DNA of 12,851 nucleotides from Holophaga sp. (GTDB lineage: Bacteria > Acidobacteriota > Holophagae > Holophagales > Holophagaceae), in the NCBI GenBank assembly GCA_031292735.1, contig JARLGP010000247.1, positions 1-12,851 of the forward strand, written 5' to 3'. The position numbers and the translations under genes are program-made. Shown one piece after another: positions 1 through 9,470 of this stretch. The notes beneath the pieces were generated by a model that did not search any database, was not told where the DNA came from, and saw nothing but the letters and a program-made list of their open reading frames with translations. Numbering within the stretch: position 1 is the stretch's first letter; each line of letters opens with the position of its first letter.

Positions 1-673
1 GGGCCGGCCACTTCTCCTCCTCCGGGAACCAGCGCTTGGCGTCGCCGCGGGTGCCGAACCCGAGGGTCACGTAGGGCCCGCCGGCCCAGCCCGCCGCCGC
101 CAGCTTGGCGGTGCCGCCCAGGCCGCCGAACCGGTCGGGGCTGATGGGCTCCCAGCGCAGGCCGTCGGTTCCGGTGAGCTGCACCAGGAGCGGGCGGAAC
201 CGCTCGACGATGGGCACCGGCAGGTCCCGGTAGGTGAACCGGTAGTGGTAGAGGAAGCCCAGGTGGTTGTTCACGTCCCCGGCCCGGATGGGCACCCGGG
301 CCAGCCAGGCGCCCAGGGCCAGGCGCACGCTCTGGCTGAGGTTGATGACCGCCGCCGGACGGTTTTCCCGCCAGCGGCGCACCAGGTTCCAGGGATCGGG
401 CTTGCCCTGGCCGCCCGATTCGGTGAGGCTCTCGGTGATGAAATCCGCGCTGGCTTCGCTGAACAGCGCGGCGCCCATGGCATGGCCCACGGTGATCCAC
501 CGGAGCTCCACGCCGGCCTCGGCGGCCACCCGGTTCCATTCCCGCTGCAGGCTGCCGAAAAACGGGAGGGCGAAGATCACGTCGCCCAGCAGGCGGGGAA
601 AGCGCACCCACACCTCGGGGCTGGTCCCCTTCCGCAGCTCCTCCCGCAGCCTTGCGCTTCCGCAACAGGTCAA
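1..673 (-). CDS. Glycosyltransferase family 9 (ADP-heptose:LPS heptosyltransferase-like), partial at left edge
   Basis: About 224 N-terminal residues are visible; the C-terminal part lies beyond the left edge. The protein begins near residue 21 with VWVRFPRLLGDVIFALPFF, the GT9 opening in which a basic residue and a GD pair precede a membrane-proximal helix. Near the edge (about residues 200-220) it carries VTLGFGTRGDAKRWFPEEE, matching the sugar-nucleotide-binding loop and K-R-W-x-P element of WaaF/WaaC enzymes. Such enzymes add heptose or a related sugar to the LPS core at the inner membrane. No ATG lies near the N-terminus. I chose the TTG at 671-673 because TGGAGGGG sits 7-8 nt upstream. 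The first 20 residues are not conserved, so a GTG slightly downstream (for example 613) is possible. It is transcribed divergently from the HD-GYP gene. The donor and acceptor cannot be read from sequence. Confidence 0.82.
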   Translation of the reverse strand, partial: MTCCGSARLREELRKGTSPEVWVRFPRLLGDVIFALPFFGSLQREWNRVAAEAGVELRWITVGHAMGAALFSEASADFITESLTESGGQGKPDPWNLVRRWRENRPAAVINLSQSVRLALGAWLARVPIRAGDVNNHLGFLYHYRFTYRDLPVPIVERFRPLLVQLTGTDGLRWEPISPDRFGGLGGTAKLAAAGWAGGPYVTLGFGTRGDAKRWFPEEEKWPA

Positions 674-769
674 GACGCGTCCCCTCCAAGCTGGACGCTT
701 GCTTGACCCTGGTGGCAGGGGGACCGGTCCAGGCAGAAGTCTACCATCGGGGCCGGCGCTTCATAGATA

Positions 770-800
770 TTGAATATTCCAGGGAACCTGCCGATAGAAT
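770..800 (+). promoter_or_regulatory. Candidate sigma-70 promoter for the HD-GYP/kinase operon
   Basis: The 155-base divergent gap (674-828) contains an AT-rich patch that stands out against GC-rich surroundings. TTGAAT (770-775) resembles a -35 element and TAGAAT (795-800) matches five of six -10 bases. The 19-base spacer is longer than optimal. A transcript from here would start near 807, just before the GGGAGG ribosome site at 818-823, which fits the TTG start at 829 and argues against ATG 799. A palindrome GAATATTC (772-779) overlaps the -35 and could be an operator. This is motif matching only. Confidence 0.28.
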
Positions 801-828
801 GGAGCTGGTTCCTTCGTGGGAGGCATGC

Positions 829-1860
829 TTGCCTGAGCTCGTTCCTCCGCTCGCCACAATCCTGGTGGTGGACGATACGCCCGGCAATATCGACGTCTTG
901 CGGGAGATCCTGGCGCCGGCGTACCGGGTGAAGGTGGCCACCAGCGGCGTCCGGGCGCTGGAGATCGCCGCCCAGGAGGAGCCTCCGGACCTGATCCTGC
1001 TGGACATCATGATGCCGGACCTGGACGGCTACGAGGTGATCCGGCGGCTCAAGGCGGACCCGCTCACCCGCGGCATCCCGGTGCTGTTCATCACCGCCAA
1101 GGAGGCCCCGGAGGACGAGCAGAAGGGCTTCGACCTGGGCTGCGTGGACTACATCACCAAGCCCATCAGCGCGCCCCGGGTGCGGGCCCGGGTGCGGACC
1201 CAGCTGGCCCTGCACGACCAGAACCGGGCCCTGGAGGGCGCCGTGCGGGACCGCACCCGGGAGCTGCAGGAGACCCGCCTGGAGATCATCCAGCGGCTGG
1301 GCCGCGCGGCGGAGTACCGCGACAACGAGACCGGCCTGCACGTCATCCGCATGAGCCACGCCAGCCAGATCATCGCCCTGGAGCTGGGGCTGCCGGCCCT
1401 GGAGGCGGAGATCCTGCTGCACGCCGCGCCCATGCACGACATCGGCAAGATCGGCATTCCCGACCGGGTGCTGCTGAAGCCCGGCAAGCTGGACGCGGAG
1501 GAATGGGCCATCATGCGCCGCCACCCGGAGATCGGCTTCGGCATCATCGGGAACCATACCTCCCGGCTGCTGAAGATGGCCGCCCAGGTGGCCCTGACCC
1601 ATCACGAACGCTGGGCCGGCGGCGGCTACCCGCACGATCTGCGCGGGGAGGCCATCCCCCTGGCGGGCCGGATCGTGGCGGTGGCCGACGTGTTCGACGC
1701 GCTCACCAGCGTGCGCCCGTACAAGCCCGCCTGGAGCGTGGAAGCCGCCGTGGCCGAGGTGATCCGCGGCTCCGGCAGCCACTTCGAACCCCGGGTGGTG
1801 GAGGCCTTCCTGGCCCGGCTGACCGACATCCTTGCGGTCACCGCCGCGTTCGAGGACTGA
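829..1860 (+). CDS. REC-HD-GYP response regulator, cyclic-di-GMP phosphodiesterase (RpfG-like)
   Basis: The 343-residue protein has a receiver domain (about residues 8-125), a short helical linker and an HD-GYP domain (about 155-335). The receiver keeps the acidic pair D15-D16, the phosphoacceptor D59 in LILLDIMMPDLDG, the FITAK switch Thr and the Lys of YITKPI, so it should be phosphorylated. The HD-GYP half has HDIGKIGIPD (H203-D204), the later HHERWAGGGYP with the GYP triplet at 266-268, and VAVADVFDALTS. This full metal-binding set predicts hydrolysis of cyclic-di-GMP. I prefer the TTG at 829 because GGGAGG lies 5 nt upstream; ATG 799 is the alternative and would add 10 residues. The stop is 4 nt before the kinase start, so the two are surely cotranscribed, and the kinase or its HPt domain is the likely phosphodonor. 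Confidence 0.93.
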   Translation: MPELVPPLATILVVDDTPGNIDVLREILAPAYRVKVATSGVRALEIAAQEEPPDLILLDIMMPDLDGYEVIRRLKADPLTRGIPVLFITAKEAPEDEQKGFDLGCVDYITKPISAPRVRARVRTQLALHDQNRALEGAVRDRTRELQETRLEIIQRLGRAAEYRDNETGLHVIRMSHASQIIALELGLPALEAEILLHAAPMHDIGKIGIPDRVLLKPGKLDAEEWAIMRRHPEIGFGIIGNHTSRLLKMAAQVALTHHERWAGGGYPHDLRGEAIPLAGRIVAVADVFDALTSVRPYKPAWSVEAAVAEVIRGSGSHFEPRVVEAFLARLTDILAVTAAFED

Positions 1861-1864
1861 GGCC

Positions 1865-4028
<2,164 letters not shown>

Positions 4029-4045
<17 letters not shown>

Positions 4046-4238
4046 TGACGCTGGAGGCCTTGATGATGGCGTGAGCCAGCACCCCCGGCTCGAGCTTCAT
4101 CCGTTCGGCCGAAGCCTTGGTGATGGTGGAGACGATCTCCACCCCGTCCGACAGCTGGAGCACGATCTCCGATTCCACCGCTCCGTGGGTCACCTGGGTG
4201 ACGCGGCCTTGGAGGACGTTCCGGGCGCTGAGTTGCAT
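4029..4238 (-). CDS. Mop-type molybdopterin/molybdate-binding protein (single TOBE domain)
   Basis: This 69-residue protein is one complete Mop/TOBE domain: MQLSARNVLQGRVTQVTHG at the start, then AVESEIVLQLSDGVEIVSTI, and ITKASAERMKLEPG followed by AHAIIKASSVIIGVD. These are the alternating strand and T-K-x-S elements of clostridial molbindins, which store molybdate or tungstate as oligomers in the cytoplasm. Its length is that of a stand-alone molbindin. GGAG lies 6 nt before the ATG. It converges on the kinase gene with a 17-base overlap of the coding ends and diverges from the amidotransferase-like gene. No modABC transporter is in the window, so its metal role rests on family knowledge alone. 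Confidence 0.88.
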
Positions 4239-4326
4239 GGGCTGCTCCGAAGAAGGTGGGATGATTCTATCGGCCCGCCTGGTTATTTGTTGGATAATTC
4301 ATGGAAGGGGTTTCCCGGAGTTCCAG

Positions 4327-5013
4327 ATGCCCAAGACCATCGCCCTCCTTGGCGAGTACTCGCCGACTTTTCCGCCGCATGCGGCCACCGACGCGGCCTT
4401 CGAGCATTCCCGCCGACTGCTGGGCGCGGAGCTGGAGGCCACCTGGGTTGCCACCGACACGATCACCCCGGACCTGTTCCAGCGTTTCGCCGGCATCTGG
4501 GTGGCGCCGGGCAGTCCCTACCAGAACCTGGAACAGGCCCTGTGGGCCATCCGCCAGGCCCGCAAGAACGGCATCCCCTGCCTGGGCACCTGCGGCGGCT
4601 TCCAGCACATGGTGCTGGAATACGCCCGCAACGCGCTGGGCTTCCGCGAGGCCCAGCACGAGGAGTACGAGCCGGACGCCTCCACCCTCTTCATTTCGGA
4701 ACTGTCCTGCCATCTGGCCGGGCGGACCCTGGGGCTGACCTTCACGCCCGGCTCGCAGGTGGCCGCCCTCTACGCCGCCGGCACCGCCAAGGAGCGCTAC
4801 TACTGCAATTTCGGGATCAATCCGGACTGCGTGGAGGTGCTGCGGGAAGGGCCCATGCAGTTCACCGGGGTGGACGCCGCGGGGGAGATCCGGGTGCTGG
4901 AACTTCCGGGCCATCCGTTCTTCCTGGGCACCCTGTTCGTGCCCCAGGCCCGGTCCACCCCGGCCCGGCCGCACCCGCTGGTCACCGGGTTCCTGAAGGC
5001 CGTGCTGGGCTAG
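4327..5013 (+). CDS. CTP synthase C-terminal-region-related class I amidotransferase-like protein (triad incomplete)
   Basis: This 228-residue protein aligns by eye with the glutaminase half of CTP synthase, without the synthetase half. It starts KTIALLGEYSPTFPPHAATD, has the nucleophile elbow LGTCGGFQH with C89, and ends with ELPGHPFFLGTLFVPQ. True PyrG has FHPE at that last place; here it is FVPQ, so the catalytic His and Glu are V205 and Q207. Glutamine hydrolysis by the usual Cys-His-Glu triad is therefore unlikely. It belongs to the small family named CTP synthase C-terminal region-related (seleno)protein, whose function I do not know. No in-frame TGA is present here, so this copy uses Cys. 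The start is ATG 4327 with CGGAG 6 nt upstream. It stands alone and shares its stop with the convergent BMP gene. Confidence 0.85.
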   Translation: MPKTIALLGEYSPTFPPHAATDAAFEHSRRLLGAELEATWVATDTITPDLFQRFAGIWVAPGSPYQNLEQALWAIRQARKNGIPCLGTCGGFQHMVLEYARNALGFREAQHEEYEPDASTLFISELSCHLAGRTLGLTFTPGSQVAALYAAGTAKERYYCNFGINPDCVEVLREGPMQFTGVDAAGEIRVLELPGHPFFLGTLFVPQARSTPARPHPLVTGFLKAVLG

Positions 5014-6092
5014 CTGTTCGGCATCACCGAGTCCACCCCGGGCACGAAGTAGTCCATCTTGTTCAGCTCGGCGTCGGTGATGGTGCGCCCGGCGGGAACC
5101 CTCAGCCTGCCGGCCTGGTCGACGATGGGGCCGGTGAAGGGATGCAGCTTGCCGGCGCTGATCTGCTTCCTGAGCTTCTGCACCAGCGCCTGGACCGGCT
5201 TGGGCACGGCCGGGCTCATGGGGGCCAGGGCGATCATGCCCTGGCTGAAGCCGCCCCAGGTGGTTTCCGGCTTCCAGCTGCCGGCCAGCACCTCCTCCAC
5301 GGTCCGGGCGTAGAAGTCGCCCCAGAGCTGGATGGTGCCGCACAGCTGGGAGTGGGGGCCGTACTTCGCCTCGTCCGAGTTGTAGCAGAAGGAGGCGACC
5401 CCCCGCTCCTCGGCGGTCTGGACCACCGCGGTGGAATCGGTGTCGTGGGTGAGCATGTCGGCGCCCTGGGCGATCAGGGCCAGGGCCGCTTCGCGCTCCT
5501 TGCCGGAATCGAACCAGGCGTTGATCCAGACGACCTTCACCGTGGCCCTGGGATTGACGCTGCGCATGCCGCGGGCGAAGGCGTTGATGCCCATCACCAC
5601 CTCGGGGGTGGGAAAGGCGGCGACGATTCCCGCCACGTTGCTCCGGGTCATCCTGCCGGCGATGACCCCGTTCAGGTAGCGGCCCTCGTAGAACCGGCCG
5701 TTGTAGCTGCCGACGTTGGCGGCGGTGCGGGTGCCGGCGGCCTGCAGGAAAGTGACCGTGGGATAGGCCCTGGCCACGGTCAGGGTGGGGTTCATGTAGC
5801 CGAAGGAGGTGGTGAACACCACCTTGCAGCCGGCCTTGGCCATCTCCCGGATGACCCGTTCGGAATCGGCGCCCTCCGGCACGTTCTCCACGAACTGGGT
5901 GGCCACCTTGCCCTTGAAATGCTTTTCCAGCTGCCTGCGGCCCAGGTCGTGCTGGTAGGTCCAGCCCGCGTCGCCCACCGGGCCCACGTAGACGAAGCCC
6001 ACCTTCGCCTCCGGCGCGGCCCCGATCAGGGCCGCACCGGCCAGCAGCGCGGCGCCCCCCAGGATGCTGTGCAGGAGCGGCTTTGGGTGCAT
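5010..6092 (-). CDS. BMP family (Med/PnrA-like) periplasmic substrate-binding protein
   Basis: The 360-residue protein starts with a signal sequence (two basic/His residues, then LLHSILGGAALLAGAALIGAA) without a lipobox Cys, so a soluble periplasmic protein is expected. The mature part shows BMP-family elements: KVGFVYVGPVGDAGWTYQHD, VIREMAKAGCKVVFTTSFGY, FLQAAG, the NVGSYNGRFYEGRYLNGVIA stretch, DMLTHDTDSTAVVQ, and WGGFSQGMIALAPMS. Relatives bind nucleosides or purines and feed an ABC transporter, or (as PnrA/TmpC lipoproteins) act alone. No ATPase or permease gene is next to it. I chose ATG 6092 because a perfect GGAGG lies 8 nt upstream; a TTG five codons earlier overlaps that site and is unlikely. 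The stop (TAG, read on minus from 5012) and the stop of the convergent gene are the two strands of one CTAG. Confidence 0.92.
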   Translation of the reverse strand: MHPKPLLHSILGGAALLAGAALIGAAPEAKVGFVYVGPVGDAGWTYQHDLGRRQLEKHFKGKVATQFVENVPEGADSERVIREMAKAGCKVVFTTSFGYMNPTLTVARAYPTVTFLQAAGTRTAANVGSYNGRFYEGRYLNGVIAGRMTRSNVAGIVAAFPTPEVVMGINAFARGMRSVNPRATVKVVWINAWFDSGKEREAALALIAQGADMLTHDTDSTAVVQTAEERGVASFCYNSDEAKYGPHSQLCGTIQLWGDFYARTVEEVLAGSWKPETTWGGFSQGMIALAPMSPAVPKPVQALVQKLRKQISAGKLHPFTGPIVDQAGRLRVPAGRTITDAELNKMDYFVPGVDSVMPNS

Positions 6093-6164
6093 TCGGGAAT
6101 CCTCCAAAAGGGAACGGCGAAGCGGGCGATGGGGCGGGGGGAACGGTTCCGGATGGTAAGGATC

Positions 6165-6249
6165 ATTTTATTCGGGAAGGCGTAACTTTTCCGACCTGCC
6201 GACCCGAAAAAGCATGAGCACTGGATATGCTTTATGTTTATTATATAAC
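6165..6249. promoter_or_regulatory. Divergent AT-rich promoter region between the BMP and receiver genes
   Basis: The 181-base gap 6093-6273 turns AT-rich between about 6160 and 6250. On the plus strand TGGATA (6222-6227), a 16-base spacer and TATAAC (6244-6249) form a weak sigma-70 promoter about 25 bases before the GTG start of the receiver gene. On the minus strand TAAAAT (6170-6165) is a good -10 for the BMP gene, but no convincing -35 is seen. These are motif matches only. Confidence 0.3.
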
Positions 6250-6273
6250 CATGACCTTTCCGAAAGGATTCCT

Positions 6274-6678
6274 GTGAAGATCGTGCTCGTGGCGGAAAGT
6301 GGTTTCACCCGTTCCTCGATCAACGTGAACCTGCGTTCCGCCGGATACGAGATCACCGAGGCGGACCCCACCAGCCTGGCCGACGTGTTGACCGTCATGC
6401 GCGAGGTGCTGCCCCATCTGGTGGTCTTGGACTACGAGATCCCCTTGTGCCACTGTGAAACGGTGGTGCGAATCGTGCGCGAGGATCCGGTCCTGGCCAA
6501 GACCCCCCTCCTGGTGGTGGTGGATTCCATGCGCATGGAGGCGGTGGACCGCATGAGCCGTTGGGAGCAGGTGCGCTTCCTGCAGAAGCCGCTCCAGGTG
6601 GAGACCCTGCTTCAGGCGGTGCACCATCAGTTTCCAACTTTCAGTAACAATTCATTAATTCAGGACTCCGTGCTCTGA
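6274..6678 (+). CDS. Stand-alone receiver (REC) domain protein with degenerate acidic pocket
   Basis: This 134-residue protein is one receiver domain with a short Asn/Ser-rich tail and no output domain. The phosphoacceptor D53 (HLVVLDYEIP) and the conserved Lys K105 (FLQKPL) are present. The metal-binding acidic pair after strand 1 is A7-E8 (VLVAESG) instead of D-D/E-D, and the switch Thr at the end of strand 4 is replaced by D84-S85 (VVVDSM). It may therefore be phosphorylated poorly or act as a docking protein. A longer frame opens at ATG 6214, but the receiver fold begins at KIVLV. I therefore chose GTG 6274, which has AAAGGA 5-6 nt upstream. PilZ and HEAT genes follow on the same strand. 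Such single receivers often serve twitching or chemotaxis, but no partner can be named. Confidence 0.85.
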   Translation: MKIVLVAESGFTRSSINVNLRSAGYEITEADPTSLADVLTVMREVLPHLVVLDYEIPLCHCETVVRIVREDPVLAKTPLLVVVDSMRMEAVDRMSRWEQVRFLQKPLQVETLLQAVHHQFPTFSNNSLIQDSVL

Positions 6679-6754
6679 CGGTCTCCTGTTGCCCCTGGTC
6701 CGTCTGCCCTGGGACAATGGCCCAAGGCGCCCTTGCGGTCGCTGGGGGTGGGCA

Positions 6755-7132
6755 GTGGGGACAGTGGAGTTCGAGCGCCGGCGCGACATCAGGTTGAGCA
6801 CCAGTGGCGGTCCCTATCAGGTCAGCTTCCAGTTCATGGACCGGCACGTGACCCAGGCCAGGCTGGTCAATGTGAGCGCCAGCGGGTGCGGCCTGGAGAT
6901 CCAGATGGCCGACGCCTGGGACATGGACACCGGCGCGGTGCTGGAGGAGTTCTTCCTGCTGCACCCGGACCTTCCCTGCGTGCCGCTGCGGGCCGTGGTG
7001 GTGCGCCTGCTGGGCAAGGTGCCGGGCAAGACCAGCGGCTATTTCCTGGCCGGGGTGGAGTTCACCATGATCACCCCGTTCGTCAAACAGCTGATCCGCG
7101 ATCACGTGGAAGCCCGCGCCAGGGTCAGCTGA
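6755..7132 (+). CDS. PilZ domain protein, likely cyclic-di-GMP binding
   Basis: About 125 residues making a single PilZ domain. The N-terminal ERRRDIRL supplies the RxxxR-type arginines, and LVNVSASGCGLEI supplies the N-x-S-x-x-G loop; together these bind cyclic-di-GMP in family members. The rest is the expected beta-barrel (AVLEEFFLLHPDLP, PLRAVVVRLLGK, SGYFLAGVEFTMI) and a C-terminal helix. The start is uncertain: GTG 6755 and GTG 6764 are both close to the domain, each with only a poorly spaced G-rich stretch before it; TTG 6689 would add 22 unconserved residues. It follows the receiver gene by 76 bases and precedes the HEAT gene by 35 bases. With the HD-GYP enzyme upstream it suggests cyclic-di-GMP control here, but its effector target is not visible. 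Confidence 0.84.
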   Translation: MGTVEFERRRDIRLSTSGGPYQVSFQFMDRHVTQARLVNVSASGCGLEIQMADAWDMDTGAVLEEFFLLHPDLPCVPLRAVVVRLLGKVPGKTSGYFLAGVEFTMITPFVKQLIRDHVEARARVS

Positions 7133-7167
7133 GGGCCCGCACCCCGTTTGAAAAGCCTGGAGTCGTC

Positions 7168-9018
7168 ATGCCGTCCCATTCCCTCGACCCTCTGCGCACG
7201 CTCCTGGATCACCTGGAGGGTGACGAGCGCGCGGACCAGTTGGCTTTCTTCCAGGGCCTTCTGGAGGTGGGGCCGGCCGCCATCGAGGAGCTGGATGGCC
7301 GGCTGCCCGGGTCCCGGGCCCCCAAGGCCCTGCGCCGGCTGGCGCTGGAGGCCAGCTTCTACTACCCCTGGCCCGGCTGGGTGCCCATCCTGCACCGGCT
7401 CCTGCGCTACGAATCCGATCACGAGATCTTCGTGACCGGGGTGCGCGCGCTGGGCCGCATCGGCAGCCCGGAGGCCCTGGAGGCCCTGCGCGACCTCAAC
7501 GGCATGCGCCAGGGGGCCGAGTTCACCGAGACCCTGGCGGAGGTGCTCAGCGAGACCGACCCCCAGGAGGCCTTCAACCACTACTTCAGCCAGCTGATGG
7601 AGGGCAGCGCCAACACCCGGGCGGCCAACGAAGCGGCCCAGCGGCTGGTGCATCTGGTGGACGGCACCCGCATCGAGGCGCTCCAGACCCTGATCCAGCA
7701 TCCGGACCTGCTGGTGTTCCGCTCGGCCCTCATGCTGCTGGCCCATGTGTTCACCCCGGAGGCGGCCCAGGCGCTGCAGGCCATCTTCCTGGAAAACCAC
7801 CGGGAGGTGCTGGCCGACCGGCGGCTCAAGGAAGCCCTGGCGGCCTTGCGCAACCTGCCGCCGGCGGCCGCCTTTGAGGCCGCCGGAACGGCCCTGGAAG
7901 CGCTCGATCCCGAGGCGGATCCCGGAGGCCTGCTGGGCGAGTTCTACCAGGACGTGCAGGGAGCCACCCGGGAGGGCAAGGTCAGCCAGCTGAGCACCCT
8001 GCTGGGCCAGGTCGCCGACGCCATGCACCTGCGCAGCCGGCGGCTGGGGTTCGCCCTGGACACCACCGCCGAGGGGCTGGCGGAAATGGCGGTGCGGGGC
8101 CTGGTCGGCACCCCCGCGGTGCTGGACCTGCTGGTGCCGGCCTACCGGGAGCAGACCGGGCGGGAAGGGCTGGCGCGCGCCCTGGCGCGGCTGGCGCCGG
8201 CCGGGGCCGAGGAGATCCACCAGCTCATCCTGGCCGGGCCGGACGGCGCCCAGCGGGCGGCGGCGGTGGAGGTGCTGGGCGCCCGGGCCGACCCCGCGCT
8301 GCAGCCGGTCCTGCTCCGGGCCTGCCGGGATCCGCTCACCGACATCGCCGACCGGGCCCGCTTCTTCCTTGGCGCCCTGCCCGGGGCGGAGGACCTGGCC
8401 CAGGCCCTGCTGCACGCTCCGGGGCCGGCGGATTTCCAGCTGGGCCTGCGGCTGGTGGCCGAACGCCGGTTTGCCGGCCTGGTGCCCGACCTGCTGGCGC
8501 TGCTCAAGGATGCCGCCCGGGAAGAACTCAGCCTGCAGCTGGTGGAGGCGCTCGGGGCGGTGGGCTCCGTCCAGGTGCTGGAGCCCCTGCTGGAGCTGTT
8601 CCACTCGGGCCAGAGCCCCCGGCTGCAGACCGCCCTCGCCCTGGCCCTGCGCGACACGGCGCTGCCCCAGGCGGCCACGGCGCTGTGCGCCAAGGCGGCC
8701 GAGCTGAAGAACACCACCTTCCGGGTCATTGCCGTGGAGGCGCTGGCGGCGGCTCCCGGCCCGCTGGCGCCGGAGGCCGGGCCGATGCTCCTGGACCAGG
8801 TGCGCGGCGCCTGGAACGACCGCAACCCGTGGCCCCTGCGCCTTCGGCTGGTCCTGGCGCTGCAGGCCATCGACCTGCCGGCCCCGGAGGTCTGGCTGGA
8901 GCTGGCCGGCCTGGTGAACGACGCGCTCCAGGAAAAACGCTCACCCAGCGCCTGGAGCCCCGAGGAGCTGCACCAGGTGCAGGCCGCCGCCCGGGACCTG
9001 GCCAAGCGGGCGAGCTGA
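7168..9018 (+). CDS. HEAT-repeat-like alpha-solenoid protein
   Basis: 616 residues, almost entirely paired amphipathic helices. HEAT-like units are clear at about residues 75-115 (LLRYESDHEIFVTGVRALGR then GSPEALEALRDL), at about 170-230, and again at about 350-580 (for example LALLKDAAREELSLQLVEAL then GSVQVLEPLLELFHSG). No enzyme motif, signal peptide or membrane segment is seen, so it is a cytoplasmic scaffold or adaptor by structure. I chose ATG 7168, which has GGAG 5 nt upstream, over an upstream in-frame ATG that lies inside the PilZ gene. It is probably cotranscribed with the PilZ gene 35 bases before it. Its 3' end abuts a minus-strand gene wreck; no terminator is visible between them. 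The partner is unknown. Confidence 0.82.
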   Translation: MPSHSLDPLRTLLDHLEGDERADQLAFFQGLLEVGPAAIEELDGRLPGSRAPKALRRLALEASFYYPWPGWVPILHRLLRYESDHEIFVTGVRALGRIGSPEALEALRDLNGMRQGAEFTETLAEVLSETDPQEAFNHYFSQLMEGSANTRAANEAAQRLVHLVDGTRIEALQTLIQHPDLLVFRSALMLLAHVFTPEAAQALQAIFLENHREVLADRRLKEALAALRNLPPAAAFEAAGTALEALDPEADPGGLLGEFYQDVQGATREGKVSQLSTLLGQVADAMHLRSRRLGFALDTTAEGLAEMAVRGLVGTPAVLDLLVPAYREQTGREGLARALARLAPAGAEEIHQLILAGPDGAQRAAAVEVLGARADPALQPVLLRACRDPLTDIADRARFFLGALPGAEDLAQALLHAPGPADFQLGLRLVAERRFAGLVPDLLALLKDAAREELSLQLVEALGAVGSVQVLEPLLELFHSGQSPRLQTALALALRDTALPQAATALCAKAAELKNTTFRVIAVEALAAAPGPLAPEAGPMLLDQVRGAWNDRNPWPLRLRLVLALQAIDLPAPEVWLELAGLVNDALQEKRSPSAWSPEELHQVQAAARDLAKRAS

Positions 9019-9458
9019 GGCCTGTTCCATGACCGCCCGGGCCAACAGGTAGGACAGGGTGGATTCCGCCCCCAGGTTCTGGTTGACGCCATGGCCTGCC
9101 GGCCCGGTTCCCGGCACTGCCCGGCGGTGGCGCCCAGGGCCCAGAGGGTACGGCCGTGGCTGTCCTCGGAGCCCTGGGACTCCAGCCAGGCGCGGGAATA
9201 GCCCATGAAGTTGCGGAACCGGCCGGACTCCGGGTTGAAGGCGTGGCTCACGAAGGCCAGGTAGCGGGAGGCCAGCAGGTCCAGCCCGGGATCCGGCGCG
9301 GTGCGCTCCAGCAGCGTGGTGAGCAGCAGGGCCCGCGCGTTGTCGTCGACGCAGTAGCCCTCCTCGTAGCGGGGCACCGAGAACCGGGCGTGCAGCAGGA
9401 TCCCGGTGCTGTCGGTCATGCGCCGCAGGTGGGCGTGGTTGAGCTGGGGGAGCGCCAT
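9019..9458 (-). pseudogene. Remnant of sugar-barrel (six-hairpin) domain protein, partner of GT4; internal deletion and frameshift
   Basis: The first 118 or so codons read well: MALPQLNHAHLRRMTDSTG, FSVPRYEEGYCVDDNARALL, SRYLAFVSHAFNPESGRFRN, and GSEDSHGRTLWALGATAG. This is the N-terminal part of a domain I know as the C-terminal half of, or the gene next to, a specific group of GT4 glycosyltransferases. After about 9100 the frame loses all likeness. In a different frame at about 9095-9025 the family's C-terminal motif VNQNLGAESTLSYLLARA appears. So the ends are preserved while the middle, by my recollection 150-200 residues, is missing and the frames disagree. AGGAGG lies 4 nt before the ATG, and the start is 12 bases after the stop of the sigma-54 activator, so it was the second gene of that unit. 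The frame-shifted C-terminus runs on antisense into the HEAT gene, with no stop until 8941. Confidence 0.78.
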
Positions 9459-9470
9459 GGGACCTCCTGT

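Noticed and set aside
652..828. Extending the HD-GYP protein upstream to ATG 652
   Set aside because: Would overlap the start of the divergent heptosyltransferase-like gene and add unconserved sequence; the strong ribosome site is at TTG 829.
4071..6185. 704-codon plus-strand open frame
   Set aside because: Crosses three real genes on both strands, low-complexity Gly/His/Arg composition, no family likeness.
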